Assembly: GCA_964548225.1 (NCBI GenBank) | Contig: CAZJQP010000105.1 | Span: 1-15,660 of the forward strand | Source of the DNA: CALMEH01 sp964548225 | GTDB taxonomy: Bacteria; Acidobacteriota; Blastocatellia; Pyrinomonadales; Pyrinomonadaceae | Reading direction: 5' to 3' | Length of the DNA: 15,660 nt | Program-made: the position numbers and the translations under genes | The notes under the pieces: generated by a model | Seen by the model: only the letters and a program-made list of their open reading frames with translations | Databases searched by the model: none | What the model was told of the DNA's origin: nothing | In this document: piece after piece, positions 1-6,224 of the stretch | Layout of the letters: each line of letters begins with the position of its first letter | How positions within the stretch are numbered: position 1 is the first letter of the stretch

Positions 1-46
1 AGGCGTGAAGAAAACGCCACCGAAGTGTGGCGGTTTCTTCACGCCT
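1..46 (-). terminator. Hairpin at the end of trpD, probable terminator
   Basis: Bases 1-13 pair perfectly with 34-46, and 15-20 (CGCCAC) pair with 27-32, leaving one A/G mismatch and a six-base loop. On the minus strand the inner hairpin is followed by TTTTCTTC. The outer arm begins inside the TAG stop codon of trpD. Position and shape fit an intrinsic terminator for trpD. The window ends here, so any longer T-tract or downstream gene cannot be seen. Confidence 0.7.
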
Positions 47-1148
47 AAAGGTGTAACTCTGAACTTTTCTCCTTCAAATTTTCCAATTTCTTCAAAGCCT
101 TTCCGCTTTCTAAACTTTCCGTGGCAATTTTTGCCGCATCTTTTAAGTTTTCGGCTTTTCCGCCGACAAAAATCGCCGCTGCCGCGTTCATTAAAACTAA
201 AGTCCGCGCCGCGTCAGTGCGTTTGTTTTCAATAACTTCACGGATAATCTGGGCGTTTTGCGAAGCATCGCCGCCGCGCAAATTTTCAATATTTTCAACC
301 GTTTCAAAACCAAAATCTTCGGGCGAAACTTCGTAAAATTTTGTATATTCGGGCGTGATTTCAGCAACCGAAGTTTTCGCGGAAACCGTGATTTCGTCCA
401 AGCCGTCAAGTCCGTGAACAACGAGTGCGCGTTTTGTTCCGAGTGAACGCAAAGTTTCGGCAATCGGCGCAACTAAATCTTTGTGCCACACGCCCATAAT
501 TTGAAACGGCGCGTTTGCCGGATTAGTCATCGGACCGAGCAAATTAAACGTCGTGTGAACGCCTAATTCTCGGCGAACTGCCGCGACTCGCGCCGTCGAA
601 GCGTGATAAAGCGGCGCAAACATAAAGCAAATGCCGATTTCGTTCAAACATTTTTCCGAAATTTCACGCGAAGCCGAAACATTTACGCCCAATTCTGTCA
701 AAACGTCCGCGCTTCCCGATTTTGAAGTCGCGGCGCGGCTTCCGTGTTTGGCAACCGGCAAACCTGCGCCCGCGATGACAAAGGCGGCGGCAGTCGAAAC
801 ATTGAAAGTTTTCACGCGGCTCGAACCTGTTCCGGCGGTGTCAATAAAATCGGTATGAATCGAATTTATTTTCGTCGAATTTTCGCGCATCGCTTCCGCC
901 ATTCCCGCAAGTTCTTCGGTCGTTTCGCCTTTGATTGAAAGCGCGACGAGTGCGGCGGCAATTTGCGCGTCTGTTGCTTCACCTTGCAAAAGCTGATTTA
1001 ACAAATATTTAGCTTCCTGTCGGACAAGATTTTTTCCTTGCATCAGACGTAACAATAAATCTCGCAGACCTTCAATCGGCGGCTCGTCCGTGCGCGAAGG
1101 CAAAAGCCATTTCGGGCGGTTGAGATTGTAATTTTGAAAATATGTCAT
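45..1148 (-). CDS. trpD: Anthranilate phosphoribosyltransferase
   Basis: TrpD transfers phosphoribose from PRPP to anthranilate, the second committed step of tryptophan synthesis in the cytoplasm. The 367-residue product has the family's landmarks in order: the helical N-terminal domain (about 28-95), the PRPP loop at 104-118 reading DTAGTGSS and then KTFNVSTA, KHGSRAATSKSGSADVL at 134-150, the anthranilate-site segment around 186-211 including NLLGPMTNP, and the metal-binding D251-E252 in GLDGLDE. The usual GTGGD of the loop is GTGSS here, so the loop Asp is missing. About 26 residues precede the point where most TrpD proteins begin. The ATG at 1148 has no clear Shine-Dalgarno sequence, so the true start could lie a little downstream. 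No other trp genes are in the window. It is transcribed divergently from the ureohydrolase across 73 bases. Confidence 0.93.
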   Translation of the reverse strand: MTYFQNYNLNRPKWLLPSRTDEPPIEGLRDLLLRLMQGKNLVRQEAKYLLNQLLQGEATDAQIAAALVALSIKGETTEELAGMAEAMRENSTKINSIHTDFIDTAGTGSSRVKTFNVSTAAAFVIAGAGLPVAKHGSRAATSKSGSADVLTELGVNVSASREISEKCLNEIGICFMFAPLYHASTARVAAVRRELGVHTTFNLLGPMTNPANAPFQIMGVWHKDLVAPIAETLRSLGTKRALVVHGLDGLDEITVSAKTSVAEITPEYTKFYEVSPEDFGFETVENIENLRGGDASQNAQIIREVIENKRTDAARTLVLMNAAAAIFVGGKAENLKDAAKIATESLESGKALKKLENLKEKSSELHL

Positions 1149-1155
1149 AATATAA

Positions 1156-1204
1156 GGGTTTCCGGTTTTTGTTTTCTATTTGAAAAACCGCAAACCTAAA
1201 ACCC
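1156..1204. promoter_or_regulatory. Nested inverted repeat in the trpD/ureohydrolase divergent region
   Basis: CGGTTTTT (1163-1170) and AAAAACCG (1183-1190) form a perfect 8-bp inverted repeat with a 12-base centre. An outer pair, GGGTTT (1156-1161) and AAACCC (1199-1204), flanks it. The element fills most of the 73 bases between two divergent start codons, so it could be an operator or overlapping promoters for both genes. No convincing -35/-10 pair was assigned. AT-rich DNA makes part of this symmetry possible by chance. Confidence 0.4.
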
Positions 1205-1221
1205 ATATTTATTATTGATTT

Positions 1222-2169
1222 ATGAGTGAAAATTTTCAAAATCTAAAGCCGATAGACAAAAAAATATTTTTTCAGACAAACGGCAAAAACGATGTGCGTC
1301 TGGGCGAAATTGTGCCAAAAGTAAATTATGAAGAAGCGAATATCGTCATTGTTGGCTTTCCAAATGACGAAGGCGTTCGACGTAGCGGCGGACGTGAAGG
1401 CGCAAATCTTGCGCCTGATGCGATACGAGAGCAATTCTATAAACTTACACCTTTTGGAATCGGCGTGAAAATTTTCGATGCCGGAAATTTAACTTTTGAA
1501 GATTCGCTCGAAAAATCACACGAAAATTTAAATACAATTGTCAAAAAAGTTATTATGGATGGCAAAAAAGCGATTGTTTTGGGCGGAGGAAACGATATTT
1601 CCTATCCGTGCGGCAAAGCTATGGCGAAAGTTTTCGGTGCGGGAAATTGGCTTGCCGTAAATATTGACGCACATTTTGATGCTGAAATCGCCGATGAAAT
1701 CAATAATCAGTCAGCTTTTAGAAAATTGTTGGAAGAAAATCTGATTCGTCCCGATTATTTTTACGAAATCGCTTTTCAGACACATTTTGCGTCGCCGGTT
1801 TATTATCGGTATTTGCACGATTTGGGCGTAAATCTTTCCAGTCTGGAGCAAATTCGTTCACGCGAAACAGCAGATTTGGAATTGCGCGAAATGTTACGCC
1901 AAACATTTATTCATCACAGCACTTCTTTTAGCACATTTTTTAATTTCGATATGGAAGCCTTACGCTCGGCAGATGCGCCCGGAACTTCTTTTTCAAGTCC
2001 ACTCGGACTTCGTGCCGGTGAATTTATTCAACTTGTCAAATTTGCGGCAAGTCTATCAAATACGAAAATAATACAATTTACTGAAGTAAATCCGAATTTC
2101 GATTATGACAACCGAACAACTTTGCTGGTAGCAATTGCCATACACCGTTTTTGTAGCAGACAATCGTAA
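1222..2169 (+). CDS. Ureohydrolase, formimidoylglutamase-like (arginase/agmatinase superfamily)
   Basis: The 315-residue product belongs to the binuclear-manganese ureohydrolases (arginase, agmatinase, formimidoylglutamase). Motifs in order are LGGGND at 120-125, NIDAHFD at 147-153, NFDMEALRSADAPGTS at 241-256 and FTEVNPNFD at 286-294. The SADAPG and TEVNP signatures and the GGG motif are closer to formimidoylglutamase (HutG, histidine breakdown to glutamate and formamide) than to arginase. Two canonical metal ligands differ. The His of GG(G)H is N124, and the second Asp of the DxD motif is E245. D149, H151, D153 and D243 are kept. The substrate is therefore uncertain. No other hut genes are nearby. 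The ATG at 1222 lacks an obvious ribosome binding site. The stop at 2167-2169 is followed by a possible gene remnant. Confidence 0.8.
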   Translation: MSENFQNLKPIDKKIFFQTNGKNDVRLGEIVPKVNYEEANIVIVGFPNDEGVRRSGGREGANLAPDAIREQFYKLTPFGIGVKIFDAGNLTFEDSLEKSHENLNTIVKKVIMDGKKAIVLGGGNDISYPCGKAMAKVFGAGNWLAVNIDAHFDAEIADEINNQSAFRKLLEENLIRPDYFYEIAFQTHFASPVYYRYLHDLGVNLSSLEQIRSRETADLELREMLRQTFIHHSTSFSTFFNFDMEALRSADAPGTSFSSPLGLRAGEFIQLVKFAASLSNTKIIQFTEVNPNFDYDNRTTLLVAIAIHRFCSRQS

Positions 2170-2218
2170 ATGAATTTTGTGAAATCGGCGATTGACGAAT
2201 CAAATTCATTCAAATAAA

Positions 2219-2338
2219 AATTGGCTACACCGCGATTGGCTTCGTTCAAATGCCGGATTCGGACGTTTAGGCGAAATAGCGCAAACAATTCGGGACTTGA
2301 AAAAACGTCTTTCGGCATTGGAAAGCGAAAATCCATAA
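2219..2338 (+). pseudogene. Possible C-terminal gene remnant (LpxD-like tail)
   Basis: An open stretch without its own plausible start encodes a C-terminal-looking peptide. It reads NWLHRDWLRSNAGFGRLGEI, then AQTIRDLKKRLSALESENP, then TAA. The pattern REWLR, RLPEL, RVRELEKRL, LE is typical of the end of UDP-3-O-acylglucosamine N-acyltransferase (LpxD) proteins, and codon use matches the neighbours. The frame stays open back to 2183, but nothing LpxD-like is visible before about 2219 and no left-handed beta-helix repeats are present. A strong hairpin starts 15 bases after the stop, as expected behind a former gene. This could be coincidence in a short open frame. It needs a protein comparison. 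Confidence 0.3.
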
Positions 2339-2352
2339 AAACAAGAGACAAA

Positions 2353-2406
2353 ACGAAAATGCAGACGAATCAAGCTATTCTTTTCTTGATTCGTCTGCAT
2401 TTTCGT
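2353..2406. terminator. 22-bp perfect hairpin between convergent genes
   Basis: The arm at 2353-2374 is exactly complementary to 2385-2406, with a 10-base loop. It lies between the plus-strand ureohydrolase (or remnant) and the end of the minus-strand gene at 2430. The arms end in AAAA/TTTT, and on the minus strand the arm is followed by TTTGTC. A bidirectional terminator is the simplest reading. A small palindromic mobile repeat is the alternative. Confidence 0.65.
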
Positions 2407-2429
2407 CATTCGCAATTTATCTTGCCAAA

Positions 2430-3056
2430 CTACGAGGCTTTAATAATTTGAAGTCTCAACGCTGCTCCCGCCAATTCAATAACATACGAAATTTGTTGAT
2501 TGCGTGCCGTGTCATCATCTCTGCTCCATTCTTTCGGAGCGTGAACATTTCCGGCACTTCGGATTTTTTTGATGTATTCTTTTTTCGCTTCATCGGACAA
2601 AGCCGTTCCCGCTAGAAAACCGGATTTTAAGCCTTTGTGATAAGAAGTAACACGAATCGAATCCATCTGTTCATCGAATTTGTTAATTCTGAGGTAAGGT
2701 CTTTGAAAACGTGAAGCGACATGATGCCATTTCCATTTCAAAATCGCCATCACGAAACCTTGCGCGAACCCTGACATCGTGTTTGCGTTTTTGGCTTCTT
2801 CACGCGCTTGATAATAGCCTGAACCGAGCGCAACCCAAACGCCGACCGCCGTAATCACCGGCACACCGGCGGTTAAAGCAAACGAACCCACGCCCGCGCC
2901 TGCCACAAGTCCGCCTGTTTGCGCTTCGTAAAGACCGATTAATCCGGTATAATAAGCATCAAGAAGTCCGGCTTTTGATGCCACCGCCAAAGTATATAAA
3001 CCGCCAACTTTCGATAAATCCTGTAAATATTTTGCTGTATTTGAATCTAATTCCAT
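2430..3056 (-). CDS. Unknown 208-residue protein with Gly-rich hydrophobic segment
   Basis: I do not recognise the family. The product has no signal peptide. It has a mildly hydrophobic stretch at about 14-45, then a strongly hydrophobic Gly/Ala/Val-rich region at about 48-80 with GxxxG-like spacing that could insert in a membrane as a hairpin. The remainder (about 85-208) is charged, with several Trp (WKWHH at 108-112) and an RDDDTARNQQ patch at 179-188. The frame extends upstream to a TTG at 3080, but the ATG at 3056 is chosen because CGGAGAAG lies nine bases ahead of it. The stop is TAG. It is the last gene of the minus-strand block and has its own copy (site A) of the shared promoter-like element 77 bases upstream, so it is likely co-regulated with the CHAT operon and the other marked genes. 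Confidence 0.75.
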   Translation of the reverse strand: MELDSNTAKYLQDLSKVGGLYTLAVASKAGLLDAYYTGLIGLYEAQTGGLVAGAGVGSFALTAGVPVITAVGVWVALGSGYYQAREEAKNANTMSGFAQGFVMAILKWKWHHVASRFQRPYLRINKFDEQMDSIRVTSYHKGLKSGFLAGTALSDEAKKEYIKKIRSAGNVHAPKEWSRDDDTARNQQISYVIELAGAALRLQIIKAS

Positions 3057-3092
3057 TTTTTTCTTCTCCGTTTTCTCCAAAAATATATTTCC

Positions 3093-3124
3093 GACTGCTT
3101 TATTTCATCTGCTAAAAAGCCGTC
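3093..3124 (-). promoter_or_regulatory. Leader hairpin behind promoter site A
   Basis: On the minus strand GAC, one mismatch, GCTTT pairs with AAAGC, the mismatch, GTC across a 14-base loop. The structure begins 8 bases after the -10-like end of site A, so it would sit at the very 5' end of the transcript. The four other copies of the promoter element also have a small hairpin 5-9 bases downstream, each with a different sequence. This one is the weakest of the five. Confidence 0.35.
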
Positions 3125-3132
3125 TTCAAATT

Positions 3133-3174
3133 GATAAGACATTTCGGGAAAAACATTTCAGATTTTTTTTTCGG
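3133..3174 (-). promoter_or_regulatory. Shared ECF-type promoter element, site A
   Basis: On the minus strand, CCG and an A-tract (3174-3162) precede TGAAATG (3160-3154), a 13-base spacer starting with five T, and GTCTTATC (3140-3133). The same arrangement recurs at four other places in the window, always in this orientation ahead of a gene. TGAAA plus T-run and TGTC resemble the -35 and -10 elements of ECF sigma promoters, though the spacing is a few bases shorter than usual. It faces the 208-residue unknown protein, whose ATG is at 3056. Confidence 0.75.
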
Positions 3175-3190
3175 ACACAGATAAATTGGT

Positions 3191-3255
3191 AAAAAAATGC
3201 GGAAACCTCGACGGAAATATGTGTTTGAAAGCATATCTCCGTTGCGGTTTCCGCA
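3191..3255 (-). terminator. Intrinsic terminator of the 3280-4041 gene
   Basis: GCGGAAACC and GGTTTCCGC, within the 10-bp arms 3198-3207 and 3246-3255, enclose a second stem in which ACGGAAATATG pairs with CATATCTCCGT (one mismatch). On the minus strand the hairpin is followed by seven T (3197-3191). It ends the transcript of the exported unknown protein and directly precedes promoter site A. Confidence 0.85.
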
Positions 3256-3279
3256 AACGCCGCGCTAAATTTGTCGGAT

Positions 3280-4041
3280 TTATCTATTTCGCTTAGTCCG
3301 TTTTTTTATTACCGGAGCTTCGATTTTAATGTTTGAGATATATTCAAAACTCACCGTTTCTTCCATATCGCTATCAATGTATTGAGTTTTTGCAAACAAT
3401 CCGTTTTTGGTTATCCAATATTTGTAGCTATACACTGACGGCGGCTCGGAATCCCATGAATATTTGTAGCTTTCAGTCACTTCATAAAGGTCGGATTCCT
3501 GCCCGTTGACAAATTGATTCGGAGTCAGTTTAAATTCGATTGTTTGGTTAGGCTCTCGTGAAAATGTTCTGTCTCCTTGTCCGTAACCGATTCCGCTTCC
3601 TTTTCCTTGTCCGTCACCATTTCCGCCAGTCCATGGATATACAATTTCCTTCCATTTTTTGTTCACTACATTTCTGGAATAAGTTTTCTTGCCGATATAA
3701 ATCCATTCTTCATACATATTTATGTTTATATCTATTTGAAATACTTTAAGTTTTTCAGTTAAATCCTCCGTAGATTCCGTAGTAGTTATAAAATGCTCCC
3801 GATTAGGCGGAACAAATTCATAAATATTTGCTAGCGTAAGTTTTCCGCGTTTTTGGATAGTAACCGAGCGATAACTAATCTGTTCCAATTTTTTGGCGGC
3901 TTTCGACTTGACAGTTTCAAATTCTTCCGCAGTAATTGTTTTATTTTGAGCAGAAACGCTCATCAAAAAAACAACACTCAAAATCAAACCGACGGCAAAA
4001 TTGAATATTAACTTCCGTTTTTTTAAGATACTTGTTCTCAT
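3280..4041 (-). CDS. Exported 253-residue protein of unknown function
   Basis: The family is not recognised with confidence. A classical signal peptide occupies about residues 1-32 (KKRK, hydrophobic FNFAVGLILSVVFLMSVSA, cleavage after SAQ or nearby), so the protein is periplasmic or outer-membrane associated. The body has alternating beta-type sequence of the kind EFVPPNREHF ... EEWIYIGKKTYSRNVVNKKW, which recalls acidobacterial LolA/LppX-like proteins. That is only a resemblance. A Gly-rich insert at about 138-157 (TGGNGDGQGKGSGIGYGQGD) looks like a flexible linker. The tail is very basic (KKRTKRNR). The ATG at 4041 has no strong ribosome binding site. A hairpin lies in its leader, and no copy of the shared promoter element was found, so it may be read through from the gene upstream. 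Confidence 0.75.
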   Translation of the reverse strand: MRTSILKKRKLIFNFAVGLILSVVFLMSVSAQNKTITAEEFETVKSKAAKKLEQISYRSVTIQKRGKLTLANIYEFVPPNREHFITTTESTEDLTEKLKVFQIDININMYEEWIYIGKKTYSRNVVNKKWKEIVYPWTGGNGDGQGKGSGIGYGQGDRTFSREPNQTIEFKLTPNQFVNGQESDLYEVTESYKYSWDSEPPSVYSYKYWITKNGLFAKTQYIDSDMEETVSFEYISNIKIEAPVIKKRTKRNR

Positions 4042-4056
4042 ATTTTTTCTTGTTCA

Positions 4057-4093
4057 AGCGGTGATGACCAACAATTTGATAATCATCACCGCT
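4057..4093 (-). promoter_or_regulatory. 11-bp perfect hairpin ahead of the 3280-4041 gene
   Basis: AGCGGTGATGA (4057-4067) is exactly complementary to TCATCACCGCT (4083-4093), with a 15-base loop. It sits between the stop of the gene at 4156 and the ATG at 4041. There is no T-tract behind it on either strand, so a standard intrinsic terminator is not well supported. It may be a leader structure, attenuator or operator. Confidence 0.45.
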
Positions 4094-4155
4094 CTCATGA
4101 ATTGCCGATTTTCACACCAATTCCGGCATTCCGTTTTCCTATTTCCTATAATCGT

Positions 4156-4689
4156 TCATTTCCAAATTTCTTTCCCATACTTTTGGTAAGCAGGTCTAGT
4201 ATGCGGAACAATGTTCTGGACAACTTTGTGAAACCATTCGCCCATATTTTCGAGTAGTTCGCCAACCGAACTTGCCGGCGGCGGAAGGTGTTGCGCGAGT
4301 CTCCCAAAACCTTGCATTGCTGCTCCGTAGGCTTTTGCCGCTCCGACCGGATCAGTTTTGGCATCAATTCGATTTATGTCTGCGATTGCATTTTTTAAGT
4401 CTCGGATTTCTTCGAGATTGCTCATAATGTTCCCCGGCATTGTCAATCCTGTTTGCACTTTGCCGATATAGCCCCGAGCCGTTTTAATTTTTTCATGGTG
4501 TTCAGTAAATTCCGACAAATGTTCCATTCTCCCTAAACCTTTGTCAATTTCTTTTAGCCCTTCGACCAATTCACCTTTATATTGCAAAAGCGACACAGGC
4601 GGATTTTGCGCCTTTTTATACATTTCATATGCTAAGCCGCCACCGCTTACACCAACGCCTATTCCAACTAAATCTTCCCAAAATCCCAT
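4156..4689 (-). CDS. Unknown 177-residue protein, Gly-rich N-terminus and helical body
   Basis: No family is recognised. The N-terminus is MGFWEDLVGIGVGVSGGGLA. It is a short Gly-rich hydrophobic stretch (about 7-20) without the positive charge of a signal peptide, perhaps a membrane-associating segment. Residues 35-135 are mostly predicted amphipathic helix with many E/K, including KTARGYIGKVQTG and EEIRDLKNAIADINRI. A Pro break follows (LPPPASS, 135-141), then an aromatic tail (EWFHKVVQNIVPHTRPAYQKYGKEIWK). Short Gly-rich hydrophobic N-terminal features recur in the 2430-3056 gene, but no sequence similarity was evident. The ATG at 4689 is supported by AGAGGAGAA just upstream. It carries promoter site B 77 bases ahead. 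Confidence 0.75.
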   Translation of the reverse strand: MGFWEDLVGIGVGVSGGGLAYEMYKKAQNPPVSLLQYKGELVEGLKEIDKGLGRMEHLSEFTEHHEKIKTARGYIGKVQTGLTMPGNIMSNLEEIRDLKNAIADINRIDAKTDPVGAAKAYGAAMQGFGRLAQHLPPPASSVGELLENMGEWFHKVVQNIVPHTRPAYQKYGKEIWK

Positions 4690-4740
4690 AATTTTATTCT
4701 CCTCTGTTAAATTTTTCTTTATCCTTATTATTCTAAATTT

Positions 4741-4757
4741 CGGTAAAATTATTACCG
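4741..4757 (-). promoter_or_regulatory. Leader hairpin behind promoter site B
   Basis: CGGTAA (4741-4746) pairs with TTACCG (4752-4757) around a five-base loop, starting 8 bases after the -10-like end of site B. It would form the 5' end of the mRNA of the 4156-4689 gene. The placement matches the hairpins behind the other four promoter copies. Confidence 0.45.
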
Positions 4758-4765
4758 TTCACATT

Positions 4766-4806
4766 GATAAGACATTTCAGGAAAAACCTTTCACATTTTT
4801 TTTCGG
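4766..4806 (-). promoter_or_regulatory. Shared ECF-type promoter element, site B
   Basis: On the minus strand, CCG and an A-tract (4806-4796) precede TGAAAGG (4793-4787), a 13-base spacer with five T, and GTCTTATC (4773-4766). It differs from site A by T to G in the -35-like part. It lies directly behind the terminator of the upstream gene and 77 bases ahead of the ATG at 4689. Confidence 0.75.
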
Positions 4807-4832
4807 ACGGTTGGAAGCTATTGAAAATAAAG

Positions 4833-4863
4833 AAAAAACCGCCAAGTAACTCGGCGGTTTTTC
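4833..4863 (-). terminator. Intrinsic terminator of the BamE-like gene
   Basis: CCGCCAAG (4839-4846) pairs with CTCGGCGG (4850-4857) around a three-base loop, with one A/C position that becomes a G-U wobble in the minus-strand RNA. A runs of A and T flank the stem, so on the minus strand a GC-rich stem is followed by six T. It stands between the stop at 4914 and promoter site B. Confidence 0.85.
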
Positions 4864-4913
4864 CAATAGGAGTTTTGTCAGAATTTAACAATCACTTCAA
4901 ATCAACAGCTTTT

Positions 4914-5324
4914 TTATGAAACACTTTTCCGTTTTGGAAAGTAATCAATTATTTGACCTTTCCCGTCCGGCGCAACCAGTTGGTAGATTGCTTTTTTCTG
5001 TTCATAATCTTCTCCCGTTATCAGCGGATCGTCAATTATTTCAAACAAATATTGAACTTCAAATTGGGTCATCTCCTTTTTTATTTTTTCAAAATTCTTA
5101 CTATTCACTTTCTTTTTGTTATATGGCTCAGACAATGGCACAGGAGCAGTAAGAACACTCTCATTACCTTCCGGCACCGGCATCGGCACATCTTTTTCCA
5201 AACTTCTTAAATCATTAGTTCGGGTTGAATCATTTTGAGCAATTGATGTGTTCCAGACAGAAGCCAAAATGCCCATTAAAATAAAAACTATTGTTAAATT
5301 TATGCCAATAAATCTTCTATTCAT
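4914..5324 (-). CDS. Small exported protein, possible BamE/SmpA-like fold
   Basis: The 136-residue product has a signal peptide at about 1-29 (RR, then INLTIVFILMGILASVW, cleavage near SIAQ), so it acts outside the cytoplasm. No lipobox Cys is present. A Pro-rich linker (about 47-68) leads to a C-terminal part of about 60 residues. That part reads KIKKEMTQFEVQYLFEIIDD, then a Tyr-containing strand (KAIYQLVAPD) and GQIIDYF. The pattern of I-x-x-x-MT-x-x-EV followed by beta strands resembles the SmpA/OmlA (BamE) fold. The match is by pattern only. The ATG at 5324 follows GAGGAAATTAAAAA. No copy of the shared promoter was found upstream. Read-through from the gene ending at 5529 is possible. Confidence 0.7.
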   Translation of the reverse strand: MNRRFIGINLTIVFILMGILASVWNTSIAQNDSTRTNDLRSLEKDVPMPVPEGNESVLTAPVPLSEPYNKKKVNSKNFEKIKKEMTQFEVQYLFEIIDDPLITGEDYEQKKAIYQLVAPDGKGQIIDYFPKRKSVS

Positions 5325-5412
5325 TTTTTAATTTCCTCTGACGGATTATTTTTCTGCTTAACCGAATTGAAATCCGTCCTTATATGGAAATAATTTTGTT
5401 TGGTGTGTTTTC

Positions 5413-5475
5413 GTTTCGTGATTTTTCCTGTTGCTTCGTGATTTATTTTTATTGAACCACGAAGCGGCACGAAAC
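5413..5475. repeat. Nested CACGAA-type inverted repeat
   Basis: GTTTCGTG (5413-5420) and GCTTCGTG (5433-5440) are matched by CACGAAGC (5458-5465) and CACGAAAC (5468-5475), giving two perfect 8-bp nested stems. It lies in the 204 bases between the 5529 stop and the 5324 start. It lacks a T-tract, so it may be a non-standard terminator, a processing site, or a member of a dispersed extragenic repeat family. The remaining intergenic bases hold a short ACGGATT/AATCCGT inverted pair (5341-5347, 5371-5377) and nothing else I can name. Confidence 0.5.
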
Positions 5476-5528
5476 TACACAAATCAAATCAAAAACTCTA
5501 AAACGCACCAATCATTTCTATTTCTGTA

Positions 5529-6074
5529 TTATTTTAAGTATGAGCGAATTTCTTCCCACAAATCTCCTTTGCGGGCTGACCACAGGACATCGAATTTATC
5601 GTCAAGAATCCTGATATTTGCACCGTATTTAGGATTCTGCGTGAGCCATAAAGCGGCAAAACTTTTGCTCTCGATGCTGTTTTCAGTCTTTTTTAGTGAA
5701 TTTTGTTTTAAGATCAAATTGCTTCTGTCCTTATCTTGATTTACCAAAAACGCGCTCATCTCGTTTTCGTCAAACAATGCGATAGTTGGCACATCCGTTT
5801 TGAATGAACCGAACGCCAATCGCGCTTTGTTGTTTTTGTCATAAAGCACCAAACTCGGCATTTCGCCGTTTGTAACCGACGGATTCTCCGAAAGAATCGC
5901 CCGCAGATTTCCGTCTTTGTCAACCAATCTGAACTCCTGCGCGGTAACGACTGCGGAAGTATTGCTCTGGGAGAGAACTTTCGTCTCCGAAAAAAACCAA
6001 TTAAAACCTGAACCGCCAACCAAGCCGGAAATCATCATTGTCAACAGTAGCGAAAGATATTGTTTTTTACTCAT
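5529..6074 (-). CDS. Exported/anchored protein with short beta repeats, unknown function
   Basis: The 181-residue product starts with KKQ and one hydrophobic segment (about 6-28), a signal anchor or signal peptide. The next 70 residues contain a repeated pattern. It is AQEFRLVDKDGNLRAIL (about 45-61), SLVLYDKNNKARLAFG (74-89) and TIALFDENEMSAFLVN (97-112). Each unit is a strand, a D-x-x-G/N-type turn and a strand. This unit is common in bacterial hypothetical proteins and suggests a small beta structure outside the inner membrane. The tail ends ALWLTQ ... FDVLWSARKGDLWEEI. Two ATGs follow GAGGAGA. The one at 6080 is only one base behind it, so the ATG at 6074 (8 bases) is taken. Promoter site C lies 52 bases upstream. 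Confidence 0.75.
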   Translation of the reverse strand: MSKKQYLSLLLTMMISGLVGGSGFNWFFSETKVLSQSNTSAVVTAQEFRLVDKDGNLRAILSENPSVTNGEMPSLVLYDKNNKARLAFGSFKTDVPTIALFDENEMSAFLVNQDKDRSNLILKQNSLKKTENSIESKSFAALWLTQNPKYGANIRILDDKFDVLWSARKGDLWEEIRSYLK

Positions 6075-6102
6075 TTTCATTCTCCTCAAAATCCAATTTT
6101 TA

Positions 6103-6120
6103 AGAAAACTCTTGTTTTCT
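6103..6120 (-). promoter_or_regulatory. Leader hairpin behind promoter site C
   Basis: AGAAAAC (6103-6109) pairs perfectly with GTTTTCT (6114-6120) around a four-base loop, 5 bases after the end of site C. It would lie at the 5' end of the transcript of the 5529-6074 gene, matching the position seen behind the other promoter copies. Confidence 0.45.
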
Positions 6121-6125
6121 ACTTT

Positions 6126-6161
6126 GATAAGACAATTCGGGAAAAACATTTCACATTTTTT
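6126..6161 (-). promoter_or_regulatory. Shared ECF-type promoter element, site C
   Basis: On the minus strand, an A-tract (6161-6156) precedes TGAAATG (6153-6147), a 13-base spacer with five T, and GTCTTATC (6133-6126). It lies directly behind the terminator of the TPR gene and 52 bases before the ATG at 6074. Confidence 0.75.
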
Positions 6162-6162
6162 C

Positions 6163-6192
6163 AAAAAAAGAGACCTGAATAAATCAAGTCTC
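6163..6192 (-). terminator. Intrinsic terminator of the TPR protein gene
   Basis: GAGACCTGA (6170-6178) pairs with TCAAGTCTC (6184-6192) around a five-base loop, with one wobble in the minus-strand RNA. On the minus strand seven T follow (6169-6163). It closes the gene ending at 6225, just ahead of promoter site C. Confidence 0.85.
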
Positions 6193-6224
6193 CGCTTCCC
6201 AAATTGAATTCTTTGTTGCAAACC

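Noticed and set aside
2221..2451. A 76-codon plus-strand frame starting MATPRLASF
   Set aside because: It runs through both arms of the 22-bp hairpin and into the end of the opposing gene. The other frame there has the better coding pattern.
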